The notes: generated from the sequence alone by a model not told the origin. 64,000 nt of DNA from Streptomyces sp. CC208A (GCF_030010625.1 NZ_JASCXN010000014.1:62001-126000); one strand, 5' to 3'. Positions 1 to 8,536 are shown, counted from the stretch's first letter. Program-made: numbers and translations.

Positions 1-365
1 GCCTCGGCGCTGTCCGCGTCGGCGGTGGCGGTGAGGCTGCCGTCCCCGAGGACCCAGCGGTCGGCCCAGTCCTGCATGGAGACCAGGACGGGCAGCAGGG
101 CGCGGCCGGCGGCACTGAGCCGGTACTCGTACCGGGGCGGTCCCTGCTGGTAGGGCGTCTTCTCCAGGACGCCGCTCTCGACGAGGTGGCCGAGCCGCTC
201 GGTGAGGACCTTGCGGGAGATGTCGAGCTCGCGCTGGAGCTCGTCGAAGCGGTACCGGCCGCGGGCGGCCTCGCGGACGATCAGCAGGCTCCACCAGTCG
301 CCGATGACGGCGGCCGCCTGGGCGACGGCGCAAGCGGTGTCGCGCTCGGGTACGGCTCGCGCCAT
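1..365 (-). CDS. HxlR-family transcriptional regulator (3' part outside window)
   Basis: Reading leftward from the ATG at 363-365 gives an open frame to the window edge, starting MARAVPERDTACAVAQAAAV. It carries the winged-helix core of HxlR regulators: GDWWSLLIVREAARG, then RYRFDELQRELDISRKVLTE and the wing YQQGPPRYEYRLSAAGR. About 121 residues are visible, so most of a normal HxlR protein is present and only the C-terminal tail is lost to the left. The gene is divergent from the ABC exporter genes starting at 496, and a near-perfect palindrome lies in the shared promoter region. It is therefore probably the local regulator, controlling itself and the exporter; that role is inferred from position. 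The inducer is unknown. Confidence 0.88.
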   Translation of the reverse strand, partial: MARAVPERDTACAVAQAAAVIGDWWSLLIVREAARGRYRFDELQRELDISRKVLTERLGHLVESGVLEKTPYQQGPPRYEYRLSAAGRALLPVLVSMQDWADRWVLGDGSLTATADADSAE

Positions 366-440
366 GTCTCTCGTCTCCCTCTCGCCCCCTCGGGGCTCCT
401 CTGGTCCCTATCTTGCGCCAAACGGTCAGTTCCCGATAGA

Positions 441-463
441 AACTCACTCGTCACGAGCGAGTT
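441..463. promoter_or_regulatory. Candidate HxlR operator palindrome
   Basis: Arms AACTCACTCGT (441-451) and ACGAGCGAGTT (453-463) flank a single central C and match at 10 of 11 positions. The site lies between the divergent HxlR gene and the exporter operon, 33 bp before the permease ATG. HxlR proteins bind as dimers to such inverted repeats, so this is the best operator candidate. It is followed by an unusually AT-containing stretch at 464-470. Confidence 0.55.
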
Positions 464-495
464 CCTAAAAGAGACTCGCCTTATGGGCAGGGGGG

Positions 496-1305
496 ATGTC
501 CTTGCCCGTCGCCCGGGCCACCGCATGGCGCACCTGGCAGACGACGCGCCGCGCCTACCCGTGGACGTACGCCGTCGGCACCGTGCTGCCCGCCGCGCTC
601 GCCATCGCACTGGCCTCCTTCGCCTACCACTCCATCGGCGGCGGCACCGTCGCCGCCGACTTCACCGAGGACACCGGCACCACCGCGTACCTCGCCTACC
701 TCACCGTCGGAGCGGTCGCCTTCCAGTTCACCGTCCGGCTCATCCTCTGGGCCGCCAAGGCCCTCATCACCGAGATGCGCGAGGGCACGCTCGGCGCGCT
801 GTTCATCGCGCCCGCGGGCCGCTTCCCGTACCTCGCCGGCTTCACCGCGTTCGCCGTGGCCGGCAGCCTGGTCGAGTTCCTGGCGCTCGGCGCCGTCGTC
901 GCGGCCTTCGGGATCGCGATCCCCGTCTCCTCACCGGCCGGCGTGCTCCTCGGAACGGCCGCCCTGATCGGCACGGTCTTCGCGTTCTCCGTCGGCCTCG
1001 GCGGCCTGATGATCGCGGCGGGCGAGGCGCACATCTCGCAGAACACCGTCTTCGTCGTCCTCGGCCTGCTCGGCGGCTTCACCTTCCCCCGCACCTACCT
1101 GCCCGAATGGGCCCAGTGGTGCGCCGAACTCCTGCCCACCACCGCCGCGGTGGACGTCCTCCACGGCGCCACCACCGGCGGCCAGTCGCTCGCCGACCTC
1201 CTCCCCAGGCTCGGGACCTGCGTGCTCGTCGCGGCCGCCTACCTCCTCCTTGGCCTGCTGTACCTGCCGCGGGCCGAGGCCCGCGCCGCCGAAAGGACGT
1301 ACTGA
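496..1305 (+). CDS. ABC-2 type exporter permease
   Basis: A 269-residue integral membrane protein with about six hydrophobic segments, for example around FAYHSIGGG, LAYLTVGAVAFQFTVRLILW, FTAFAVAGSLVEFLALGAVV and VFVVLGLLGGF. The motif ITEMREGTLGALFIAP resembles the cytoplasmic coupling region of ABC-2 permeases, where a short polar helix contacts the ATPase. It is the first gene of a three-gene unit: the ATPase starts 3 bp after its stop and a second permease overlaps the ATPase stop. Two different permeases with one ATPase suggest a heterodimeric exporter. The substrate cannot be told from sequence; drug or lipid export is typical of such units. The ATG at 496 follows a GGGGGGA ribosome site at about 487. 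Confidence 0.8.
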   Translation: MSLPVARATAWRTWQTTRRAYPWTYAVGTVLPAALAIALASFAYHSIGGGTVAADFTEDTGTTAYLAYLTVGAVAFQFTVRLILWAAKALITEMREGTLGALFIAPAGRFPYLAGFTAFAVAGSLVEFLALGAVVAAFGIAIPVSSPAGVLLGTAALIGTVFAFSVGLGGLMIAAGEAHISQNTVFVVLGLLGGFTFPRTYLPEWAQWCAELLPTTAAVDVLHGATTGGQSLADLLPRLGTCVLVAAAYLLLGLLYLPRAEARAAERTY

Positions 1306-1308
1306 CCG

Positions 1309-2313
1309 ATGACGGGCATCCAGGTGCGCGCACTCCGCAAGGACTTCCCCGTCCGTGACAAGGGCCTCTTCGGCCCCCGTACCCTCAAGAGGGCCGTCGA
1401 CGGCCTCGACCTCGACATCCCGCCCGGCCGCATCACCGGCCTCCTCGGCCTCAACGGCGCCGGCAAGACCACCACCATCAAGATCCTCGCCACCCTGCTG
1501 CGGCCCAGCGCGGGCACGGTCCGGGTCGACGGCCTCGACACGGTCGCCGACGCCCGCGCCGTACGCCGCCGGATCAACCTCATCGCGGGTGGCGAGCGCA
1601 TGGTCTACACGCGGATGAGCGGCCGGGAGAACCTCTGGTACTTCGGCCAGCTCTACGACGTCCCCAAGGCCGAGCTGCGCCCCCGCATCGACGAACTCCT
1701 CGACCTGGTCGGCCTGTCGGACGCGGCCGACACCACGGTGGAGCGGTACTCGCGCGGCATGACCCAGCGACTCGCCATCGCCCGCGGCCTGATCAACCGT
1801 CCCGACTACCTGCTCCTCGACGAACCCACCCTCGGCCTCGACGCGCCGATCGCCCGCGACCTGCGCCGGGTCGTCGCCGAACTCTCCGCCACCGGCACCG
1901 GCGTGCTCCTCACCTCGCACTACCTCGCCGAGGTCGAGGAGCTGTGCGGCCACGTGTACGTGATCTCCGGCGGCCGGCACCTCGCGCAGGGCAGCCCGGC
2001 CGAACTGAAGGCGGCGACCGGCAGCCATCGCACGGTACGGGTCACGGTCACCGACCCGAGCGAGGCCACCGCCGCCGTCGCCGCCCGCTTCGGCGCGACC
2101 CGCGAACCGCTGCCGGACGGCGGCGAGGTGATCGTCCTGCGCCACCCCGACGGCATGGCGGGCCCGCTGGCCGCGGCGATCGTCGAGGCCGGCGGCTCCA
2201 TCGGCGGCCTGGAGATCGCCGAGGCCAGCCTGGAGGACGCGATCCTGCGCCTGGCGGACGGCACCGCAGCGGTCGCGGCCCCGGCCCCCGCCCCCGAGGC
2301 GGTGGCCGGATGA
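1309..2313 (+). CDS. ABC exporter ATP-binding protein (DrrA/NatA-like)
   Basis: A 334-residue cytoplasmic ATPase. Walker A is GLNGAGKTT (about residues 47-55), the ABC signature is YSRGMTQR (about 145), Walker B is YLLLDEPTLGLD (about 165), and the switch histidine is in LLTSHYLAEVEEL. The N-terminal insert RDKGLFGPRTLKRAVDG before Walker A and the roughly 100-residue C-terminal extension are seen in exporters of the DrrA/NatA type. The gene is flanked by two permeases: 3 bp after the first, and overlapping the second by the ATGA at 2310-2313. It would energise efflux by the pair; the substrate is unknown. Confidence 0.9.
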   Translation: MTGIQVRALRKDFPVRDKGLFGPRTLKRAVDGLDLDIPPGRITGLLGLNGAGKTTTIKILATLLRPSAGTVRVDGLDTVADARAVRRRINLIAGGERMVYTRMSGRENLWYFGQLYDVPKAELRPRIDELLDLVGLSDAADTTVERYSRGMTQRLAIARGLINRPDYLLLDEPTLGLDAPIARDLRRVVAELSATGTGVLLTSHYLAEVEELCGHVYVISGGRHLAQGSPAELKAATGSHRTVRVTVTDPSEATAAVAARFGATREPLPDGGEVIVLRHPDGMAGPLAAAIVEAGGSIGGLEIAEASLEDAILRLADGTAAVAAPAPAPEAVAG

Positions 2314-3137
2314 ACGTGCGACACGCGCTGCGGATCTTCGCCGCCGAGGCGCTCAAACAGCACCGCCGCCTCTTCGGCCAGCCGCTCGTCGCCTTCTCCA
2401 TGCTGGTCTGGCCCGTCCTCCAACTGGCCACCACCTACTACACGCTGCGACCGGTCGCCACCGCCTCCCGGGCCGCCGAGAACTGGCCGCTCGCCGCCGA
2501 CCCGGACCGCCTCCTCGCATTCCTCGCCACCGGCACCCTGGCGTACGCGTTCTTCTTCTCGCTCGTCCAGTCCGCCTGGCACTTCTCGTACGAACGCGCC
2601 ACCGGCACCCTGGAGCTGCTGTTCCTCTCCCCGGCACACCGGCTCACCCTCATGATCGCCAACGGCGCCGGTGCGCTGCTCCAGAACGCCTGGCTGCTCA
2701 CCTGCTTCACCGTCGCCGCTCTGACCGGCTTCGGCGCGCTGTCGGTGTCCGCGTGGTGGATGTACGGGGTGGTCTTCCTGGCCCTGCTGATCCCGGCGGT
2801 GGCGTGGGGCGCGTTCCTCAACAGCCTGCTGGTGTTCTCGCGCGACTCGGCGTTCCTGTACACGATCCTCGACGAGCCGCTGTGGTTCGTCGCGGGCGTC
2901 CGGCTGCCCCACTTCGCGCTCCCGGCCGCCGTCCAGGTCGTCGGCGCGGTCTTCCCGCTCACCGGCAGCCTGGTCGCCCTCCGCGGCGCCCTCCTGGAAC
3001 ACCGCACCCTGACGGACCTGGCCCTCCCGCTCACCGGCCTGGCCGCCCTCAGCGCCCTGCTCCTGGCCGCCGCCGCCCTGATCCTGCGGCTCGGCGAGGC
3101 CCGCGCCCAGCGCACGGGCCGCCTCGCGATGGCCTGA
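2310..3137 (+). CDS. ABC-2 type exporter permease (second subunit)
   Basis: A 275-residue membrane protein beginning MNVRHALRIFAAEALKQHRR. Its ATG overlaps the ATPase stop (ATGA), indicating translational coupling. About six hydrophobic segments are visible, including LVAFSMLVWPVLQLATTYY and AAVQVVGAVFPLTGSLVALR, and a coupling-helix region ERATGTLELLFLSP matches ABC-2 permeases. It is not a close copy of the first permease, so the complex is probably heterodimeric. This is the last gene of the operon; the next 240 bp hold no gene and lead into a mobile-element-like segment. Confidence 0.85.
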   Translation: MNVRHALRIFAAEALKQHRRLFGQPLVAFSMLVWPVLQLATTYYTLRPVATASRAAENWPLAADPDRLLAFLATGTLAYAFFFSLVQSAWHFSYERATGTLELLFLSPAHRLTLMIANGAGALLQNAWLLTCFTVAALTGFGALSVSAWWMYGVVFLALLIPAVAWGAFLNSLLVFSRDSAFLYTILDEPLWFVAGVRLPHFALPAAVQVVGAVFPLTGSLVALRGALLEHRTLTDLALPLTGLAALSALLLAAAALILRLGEARAQRTGRLAMA

Positions 3138-3279
3138 GCCGCGGCGACAGGGGCCCGGAAGCAAGGACGGCGACAACAGGGCTCTTCCTGGAGGGAAAGC
3201 CGACATGGCTGCTGTCGAAGCTACGGACATGCGGCATGGCGGAGCCAGGTCATTCCGTCGCCTGTCGGGTGCCGAAGGG

Positions 3280-3375
3280 ACCAGAAATTCTGAAGGATTA
3301 TCAGTTTATTCCAGTTTCTTTTCTCATATTCGGATTCATCGCGTAGTTTGCCTGAAGTCGGTTCATTAGTGGTGG
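3280..3375. other. AT-rich left flank of the TnpB-like element
   Basis: The stretch from about 3280 to 3375 contains runs such as GGATTATCAGTTTATTCC and TTTCTTTTCTCATATTCGG and is far richer in A and T than anything nearby. It sits between the exporter operon and the TnpB-like gene. The composition suggests the left end of an inserted element, but no terminal repeat or exact boundary can be fixed by eye. Confidence 0.4.
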
Positions 3376-3384
3376 GAGGGGGTG

Positions 3385-5379
3385 ATGGCGGTGCAGGCTG
3401 TCCGGGCGTCGAAGAAGTTCCGGGGGAAGAACAAGGCTCCGAGGTGGACCAGACCCGATGACGGGATGGTGTCGGTGATGGTGCTGCCGCTGGCCGTCAC
3501 CGATCCCGCCGACCTCGTCCGGCTGGAGAGGCTGTTCGGCGCGATGTGGTCGCTCAAGCGGGCCGTGCAGCGCGACGCCCGCGCCAGGGTCGATGCGTAC
3601 TGGGCCGCCTTCCACGAGCGGAACGAGCAGGGTGCGAAGGCCGTACGGCAGCGCCTGGGCCTGTCCCGTGAGGCCCTGGAACGTTGCGCGTACCGGCATC
3701 TGGAGGCAGCAGGGCATCTCAAGCACCATGTCTCCAAGGCCCTGGCGATGCACATGGCCGACGAGGTGTGGAACGGTGTCGACCGCCACCTGTTCGCCGA
3801 CAACACGGGCAAGCGTCACGGCCGCCCCAAGGTCGGACGGTGGCACGATTTCACCCGCATTCCGGGCCGCGCCCGCTCCCACACCACCGAACGCAAGTGG
3901 GAGACCTTCCGCCTGGTCGGCACCCTGGACGGGCACTTGATGGCCTATACCGGCGGTGGTCGGCACGGTCTGATGCAGCCGCACCGGATGCCCACACCGG
4001 CCAAGCCGGACGGCAGGGTCACCACCGGCAAGGGCACCCGCAAGGCCACCTGGTGGGACCACACCGGACCCCTCGCCGTGGTGTTCGCCGGAGGCCCGGA
4101 CGGCAGGCGCGGTGACCTCGTCCTGCCCGTCCGCATCCCCCAGGGGCCGGGCCAGGAAGCCCGCGTACGGCACTTCCTTGAGGCCGGTGTCCGCTGGCAC
4201 AAGGTCGATCTCGTCCGCCGCCGCAAAGCCGGTGCGCCGGGCGGCTGGGTATACGAGGCGCACCTGATGGTCCTCGGCCCCGGCTACGCCTCCCCGGCGG
4301 TCCGGCAGATGCGGCAGCGCGCTGCCGGACTGGACCGGATCGGCGGGGTGGACGGTAACGTCTCGAACCTGTCCGTCGTCTCCTTCCCCGCCTCGCTGGA
4401 CCCCGCTGACGGTGCTCCGGCGTCTTCGGAGATCGTGCTGACCGACCAGGAGCGGGCGCGGCTGGAGAAGGCCGCGAAGAAACGGCGCGGCCGGGCGCGA
4501 GCCCTTGAGCGTTCGCGCCGGGCCGCGAACGCCGCGCAGTACGGCATGTCGAAGCGGCAGCGTGAGCGCGCCGAGCGCCGCACCAGGAAGGGCCTGAGGC
4601 CCAGGACGGTGGCGGTGCCGGGCGGTGCCCGCGACTCCCGGTCCGATGGGAGGCCGAAGCAGGCGTACCGGCGCGACCGGCTCTCCGCCGGCTACCGGGA
4701 GCTGCGTGCCCGGCAGGCCGAAGCCGCCGCTTCGGCCGCCGAGTACCGGCGCCACCGCGCCCGGAAGATCGCCCGGGAGATCATCGCCGTGCACGGACCC
4801 GTGCTCGTGGTCGAGGACTGCGACATCCGCACCTGGTACCGGCTATGGGGCAAACGCCTGTCCCAGACCACACCCGGCATGCTGATCTCCGCCCTGGAGA
4901 CCGAGTGCAAGGCCGCAGGCGGCAGGCTCGTACGCGCCTCCACCTGGTCCACCGCCCTGTCCCAGCACTGCCTGTGCGGCCAGCGCGTCACCAAGACCCT
5001 CCGCGACCGGGAACACCGGTGCACCGCCTGCGGCCTCGCCGGAAAGCGCGACCTCGTATCCGCCGCCTTGGCCGCCTTCGTGGGTCTGGCCGATTCCGAC
5101 GCCCCCAAGACCGCCCGACTGGACTCAGCCTGGTCGCGCAACGCACAGATCACATACGGAGAAGGGCTGGAAGAAGCCCTGCGTGAGTCAACCACACCGT
5201 GCCAGAACACCCCCCGGGGTGCTGGTCGCGTGGCAGTCCCGCGTCAGCGTGGGACCTCTGCTCACCGAACCGTCGCACGACGGGACCGAGCAACCCCGGA
5301 TGAGCCGCGCCGCGTGCGCGACCACGCTGGAGCGCCCGGCACCCGAACGGCGTGCAGTCCACAACTCACCCTCTGGTGA
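3385..5379 (+). CDS. Solitary long TnpB-like RNA-guided nuclease
   Basis: A protein of about 664 residues of the TnpB/IS1341-type nuclease group. The RuvC-like centre is visible in order: aspartate in RIGGVDGNVSNLSV, glutamate in VLVVEDCDIRTW, a zinc ribbon (CLCG, then CTACG about 20 residues later), and a final aspartate in GKRDLVSAALAAF. All three catalytic acids are present, so it may be active. It is much longer than the roughly 400 residues of standard TnpB, partly because the frame continues about 80 residues past the core through a structured 3' region. GGGAGG at 3374-3379 supports the ATG at 3385. No tnpA lies beside it. TnpB proteins use an RNA from the 3' end of their own gene to cut DNA and help the element persist; whether this copy serves a transposon or has been domesticated is unknown. 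Confidence 0.8.
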   Translation: MAVQAVRASKKFRGKNKAPRWTRPDDGMVSVMVLPLAVTDPADLVRLERLFGAMWSLKRAVQRDARARVDAYWAAFHERNEQGAKAVRQRLGLSREALERCAYRHLEAAGHLKHHVSKALAMHMADEVWNGVDRHLFADNTGKRHGRPKVGRWHDFTRIPGRARSHTTERKWETFRLVGTLDGHLMAYTGGGRHGLMQPHRMPTPAKPDGRVTTGKGTRKATWWDHTGPLAVVFAGGPDGRRGDLVLPVRIPQGPGQEARVRHFLEAGVRWHKVDLVRRRKAGAPGGWVYEAHLMVLGPGYASPAVRQMRQRAAGLDRIGGVDGNVSNLSVVSFPASLDPADGAPASSEIVLTDQERARLEKAAKKRRGRARALERSRRAANAAQYGMSKRQRERAERRTRKGLRPRTVAVPGGARDSRSDGRPKQAYRRDRLSAGYRELRARQAEAAASAAEYRRHRARKIAREIIAVHGPVLVVEDCDIRTWYRLWGKRLSQTTPGMLISALETECKAAGGRLVRASTWSTALSQHCLCGQRVTKTLRDREHRCTACGLAGKRDLVSAALAAFVGLADSDAPKTARLDSAWSRNAQITYGEGLEEALRESTTPCQNTPRGAGRVAVPRQRGTSAHRTVARRDRATPDEPRRVRDHAGAPGTRTACSPQLTLW

Positions 5380-5385
5380 ATGACG
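5160..5385 (+). ncRNA. Candidate reRNA/omega-RNA region of the TnpB-like element
   Basis: TnpB guide RNAs are made from the 3' end of the tnpB gene and the element right end. Here successive hairpins occur: GGGCT/AGCCC (5164-5179), ACCCC/GGGGT (5209-5220), GTCCCGCG with CGTGGGAC (5236-5243 and 5248-5255, one G-U pair, loop TCAG), and TCACC-CTCT-GGTGA (5366-5379), which overlaps the TGA stop. If the last is the right-end hairpin, the guide would be read from sequence just after 5380. The assignment is structural and positional only. Confidence 0.35.
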
Positions 5386-5485
5386 GACCAAGTCTTAGGT
5401 TCGGACGGGAGCCGACCGGACTTACCAGCGGCTCAGGGGTCGGTGACCGCTTGGGCCGGGGCGCCACAGGCGCTTACCCGCTGCC

Positions 5486-6235
5486 TCACGCGTCCCGCCG
5501 CCGCATCGCCCACCACCCCGCCAGCAGCGCCGCCGCGGTCCACAGGGCGGTCACGCCGAGGCCGGTCCAGGGGCCTAGGGGGCCGAGGGGGGACTGGAAG
5601 AGGATCTGCTGGCCCGCGCGGTCCGGGAGCCAGGTGGCGGCGCCTTCGGAGACGCCGCCGATGACGAAGGACACGATGAGGACGAACGGGATCAGGATGC
5701 TCAGGACCGCGACCGCGCTGCGGAGCAGGAAGGTCAGCCCCATCGAGAACAGCGTGATCAGCGCGAGGTAGAGCCCGGCGCCGAAGCAGGACCGCAGGGC
5801 GCCCGGGTCGCCGATCCCGATGGCGTACTTCCCGAGGAACGCGTTGGCCGTGAAGAACATGACGAAGCCGGCCGCCACGCCCGCGACGAGCGCGCTCGCG
5901 CCCACCGTCGCCGCCTTCGCCGCGTAGAAGAGGGTCCGGCGCGGCACGGCCGCCAGGGAGTTGCGCAGGGCGCCGTTCAGGTACTCGGAGGAGGCGGCGG
6001 TGGCGCCGAAGGCGATGGCGGCGATCTGCACGAAGTTCATCGGATAGTAGATCCAGAAGAGGGGGTCGATCTCGCCGGTCTCCGCCTCCGGCTGCCCGAT
6101 GGCGGGGAAGACCGCCAGGGCGACCCCCAGCGCGGCGACGAGGACGGCGAGCAGGGAGCCGAAGCTCGACCGGACCGACCGGATCTTGATCCACTCGGAG
6201 CGGAGGACGGCGGGGACGGTGACGGCGGTGGACAT
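5486..6235 (-). CDS. ABC-2 family transporter permease
   Basis: A 249-residue membrane protein starting MSTAVTVPAVLRSEWIKIRS, the N-terminus typical of actinobacterial ABC-2 permeases, in which an SEWIKIRS segment precedes the first membrane span. About six hydrophobic segments follow, including FGSLLAVLVAALGVALAVF and LILIPFVLIVSFVIGG-like stretches. NGALRNSLAAVPRRTLFYAAK is the probable coupling region. The ATG at 6235 lies just upstream of the ATPase stop region (2 bp spacing), so it is co-transcribed with the ATPase at 6238-7182. The same strand stays open far upstream, but that longer frame is an artefact of GC-rich DNA. Confidence 0.87.
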   Translation of the reverse strand: MSTAVTVPAVLRSEWIKIRSVRSSFGSLLAVLVAALGVALAVFPAIGQPEAETGEIDPLFWIYYPMNFVQIAAIAFGATAASSEYLNGALRNSLAAVPRRTLFYAAKAATVGASALVAGVAAGFVMFFTANAFLGKYAIGIGDPGALRSCFGAGLYLALITLFSMGLTFLLRSAVAVLSILIPFVLIVSFVIGGVSEGAATWLPDRAGQQILFQSPLGPLGPWTGLGVTALWTAAALLAGWWAMRRRDA

Positions 6236-6237
6236 GG

Positions 6238-7182
6238 TCAGGCCTCCTGCAGGGGACGGGCGGTGAACTCGGCGGCTTCCGCCTCCGCCGTGAGGGCCAG
6301 GTACGCCTGCTCCAGCGAGGCGCGCTCGTCGGCGAGTTCGAAGACGGGGATGCCTTCGCGGGCGGTGACCGCCCCGATCTCCTCGGCGGAGGCGCCCTCG
6401 ACCATCCACCGGCCGTCGGGGTCGGCGGTCTCCCCGACCGTCCAGCCCTTCGCCAGGAGCGTCGCCCGCAGACGTACCGGATCGGCGGTGCGCACCCGCA
6501 CGCGCGCGTGGCTGTGGGCGTCGATGAACTCCCGCATGGGCACGTCCGCGAGGAGCCGGCCGCGGCCCAGGACCACCAGGTGGTCGGCGAAGGCGGCCGT
6601 CTCGTTCATGAGGTGGCTGGAGACCAGGACCGTACGGCCCTCGGCGGCCAGCCGGCGCAGCAGTCCGCGGATCCAGACGATGCCTTCCGGGTCCAGGCCG
6701 TTGGCGGGCTCGTCCAGCATCAGGACCTCCGGGTCGCCGAGGAGCGCGGCGGCGATGCCGAGCCGCTGCCGCATGCCCAGCGAGTAGCCGCGGATCCGGC
6801 GCCGGGCGGCCGGCTCCAGGCCCGTCTCCGCGAGGACCTCGTCGACCCGGCGGGCCGGCAGGCCGTTGCTCGCGGCGAGCATGCGGAGGTGGTCGCGGCC
6901 AGTCCTGGAGGGGTGCGCGGCCTGGGCGTCGAGGAGGGCGCCGACCGTACGCAGGGGCTCGTCGAGCGTCACGTACGGGTGGCCGCCGACGGTGGCGGTG
7001 CCCGAGGTCGGCCGGTCGAGACCGAGGACGAGCCGCATGGTGGTCGACTTCCCGGCGCCGTTGGGGCCGAGGAAGCCGGTGACGCGTCCCGGTTCGACCC
7101 GGAACGTCAGCTCGTCCACGGCCCGGGTGGCGCGCCCGCCGCCGTACTCCTTGGTGAGGTTCTTGACGTCGATGCTGGTCAT
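6238..7182 (-). CDS. ABC transporter ATP-binding protein
   Basis: A 314-residue ATPase starting MTSIDVKNLTKEYGGG. Walker A is GPNGAGKST, the signature is YSLGMRQRLGI, Walker B is VLMLDEPANGLD, and the switch region is VLVSSHLMNE. The C-terminal region after residue 220 is a regulatory extension seen in ABC-2 ATPases. A longer frame to 7224 exists, but the family normally begins at this methionine, so 7182 was chosen. It pairs with the permease that follows and is divergent from a histidine kinase/response regulator pair. That arrangement usually means the two-component system controls the exporter, as in antibiotic-resistance modules; here this is inference. Confidence 0.9.
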   Translation of the reverse strand: MTSIDVKNLTKEYGGGRATRAVDELTFRVEPGRVTGFLGPNGAGKSTTMRLVLGLDRPTSGTATVGGHPYVTLDEPLRTVGALLDAQAAHPSRTGRDHLRMLAASNGLPARRVDEVLAETGLEPAARRRIRGYSLGMRQRLGIAAALLGDPEVLMLDEPANGLDPEGIVWIRGLLRRLAAEGRTVLVSSHLMNETAAFADHLVVLGRGRLLADVPMREFIDAHSHARVRVRTADPVRLRATLLAKGWTVGETADPDGRWMVEGASAEEIGAVTAREGIPVFELADERASLEQAYLALTAEAEAAEFTARPLQEA

Positions 7183-7220
7183 GGCTCGACTCTCGCCGTC
7201 GGGCGGCCCCGAACCATCCC

Positions 7221-7255
7221 CCACGCGTGGAGACCGTCTCCCCCGTGCGGGGGAG
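7221..7255. promoter_or_regulatory. Adjacent palindromes in a divergent promoter region
   Basis: Between the ABC ATPase gene (start 7182, leftward) and the kinase gene (start 7289, rightward) lie a perfect 10-bp palindrome CCACGCGTGG (7221-7230) and an 18-bp inverted repeat CTCCCCCG-TG-CGGGGGAG (7238-7255). Either could bind the response regulator encoded at 8537 or shape the transcript leader. Confidence 0.45.
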
Positions 7256-7288
7256 CCGCGCGGGACCGCCCCTTGAGAAGATCACCGA

Positions 7289-8509
7289 ATGCCCGCACCG
7301 TTCCTGACGCCGCTCCGGCCCCTGGTCCGCGCGGTCACGTACACCCGCTGGCTGCATCTGCTGGTCGGCGCGGTCGTGCCGCTCGCCGTCGCCCTGATCT
7401 ATCCGGGCCTGTCCGCCCCGACCCTCGTGGACTGGCTGGTCGTGGCGACCCTGCCGGTCCCGCTGGTCGCGGCGGTCGCCCTGGTCCCGTCGGCCCGCCG
7501 CGCCGAGGGCCTCCAGGCGCGCCTGATGCTCTTTCCCGGGAAGCACGCGCGCGTGCGGGGCGCGACCGACGGCGACACCGGCATCTCGGCGGCCCCCTCG
7601 GCGTCGTGGACGGACCGGGGCAGGACGGCGCTGTGGATGGTCTTCCGGCTGGAGGCGGGCCTCGCGACCTGGCTCCTGTCGGTCTGGCTGGTCCAGTGCG
7701 CCCTGGTCCTGGCGGGCGTGTCGGTGGAGGAGCCGGTGGCGGAGGCCCTGACCCCGTCGTCGGCTCCCGCGTTCCTGGCCCCGCTCCCCCTCCTGGCCCT
7801 CCTCGGCCTGGTCGTCGCCGGCGGCCGGCTGGACGCGCGGGTCGCCCGCCGCCTCCTGGGCCCCTCGGTGAAGGAGCGCATGGCGGCCCTGGAGGACCGG
7901 ACGGAACGGCTCCTCGAACGCAACCGGATCGCCCGCGAACTCCACGACTCCCTGGGCCACGCCCTCACCCTGGCCGTGGTGCAGGCGGGCGCCGCGCGGG
8001 CGGCGAAGGACCCCGAGTTCACCGACCGGGCGCTCGCGGCCATCGAGGAGACCGGCCGGACCGCCCTGGAGGACCTCGAACGCGTCCTGCTCCTCCTCCG
8101 CGAGACCGGCCGCCGCCCTGCCGGCGCGAGCCCCGGCCTCGACGAGGCCGCCCGCCTCCTGGACTCCGCCCGTTCCTCGGGCGCGCGGGTGGACGCCGAG
8201 ATCACGGGCCCCGTGGAGGACCTTCCGGGCCCCGTCTCCCGGGAGGCGTACCGCATGCTCCAGGAGGCCCTGACGAACGCCCTGCGCCACGCGGGCCCGG
8301 TCCCCGTCACGGTCAGGGTGACGGCGGACGGCACCCGCCTCGCCCTCCTGGTCGCCAACCCCGTCCCCGACGGCCGTCCCCCCGCCGCCCCCGGCTCGGG
8401 CAGCGGCCTGCGCGGCATCCGCGAACGGGCGGCGCTGCTGGGCGGCGAGGCGAGGTCGGCCGTGAAGGACGGCGAGTGGAGGGTGGAGGTGTCCCTTCCG
8501 CTTCGCTGA
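7289..8509 (+). CDS. Membrane sensor histidine kinase (NarL-type partner)
   Basis: A 406-residue kinase. The first about 185 residues hold four hydrophobic spans (for example LLVGAVVPLAVALIYPGL and LVVATLPVPLVAAVALV). A short coiled region leads to the HisKA_3 box RNRIARELHDSLGHALT with phospho-acceptor His219. The ATP-binding domain carries the N box EALTNALRHAG and the G box GSGLRGIRERAALLGG. This is the architecture of LuxR/NarL-partner kinases without a large sensor domain. The response regulator gene starts 28 bp downstream, and an ABC exporter operon is transcribed divergently. The pair probably senses an envelope-active compound and regulates the exporter; this is inferred from layout. 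Confidence 0.92.
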   Translation: MPAPFLTPLRPLVRAVTYTRWLHLLVGAVVPLAVALIYPGLSAPTLVDWLVVATLPVPLVAAVALVPSARRAEGLQARLMLFPGKHARVRGATDGDTGISAAPSASWTDRGRTALWMVFRLEAGLATWLLSVWLVQCALVLAGVSVEEPVAEALTPSSAPAFLAPLPLLALLGLVVAGGRLDARVARRLLGPSVKERMAALEDRTERLLERNRIARELHDSLGHALTLAVVQAGAARAAKDPEFTDRALAAIEETGRTALEDLERVLLLLRETGRRPAGASPGLDEAARLLDSARSSGARVDAEITGPVEDLPGPVSREAYRMLQEALTNALRHAGPVPVTVRVTADGTRLALLVANPVPDGRPPAAPGSGSGLRGIRERAALLGGEARSAVKDGEWRVEVSLPLR

Positions 8510-8536
8510 GCGCTCAACCGACCCTAGGCTGGCGGG

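Noticed and set aside
3385..5379. Cas12-type CRISPR effector
   Set aside because: RuvC motifs and zinc ribbon fit TnpB as well as Cas12, and no repeat-spacer array or cas gene lies in the window.
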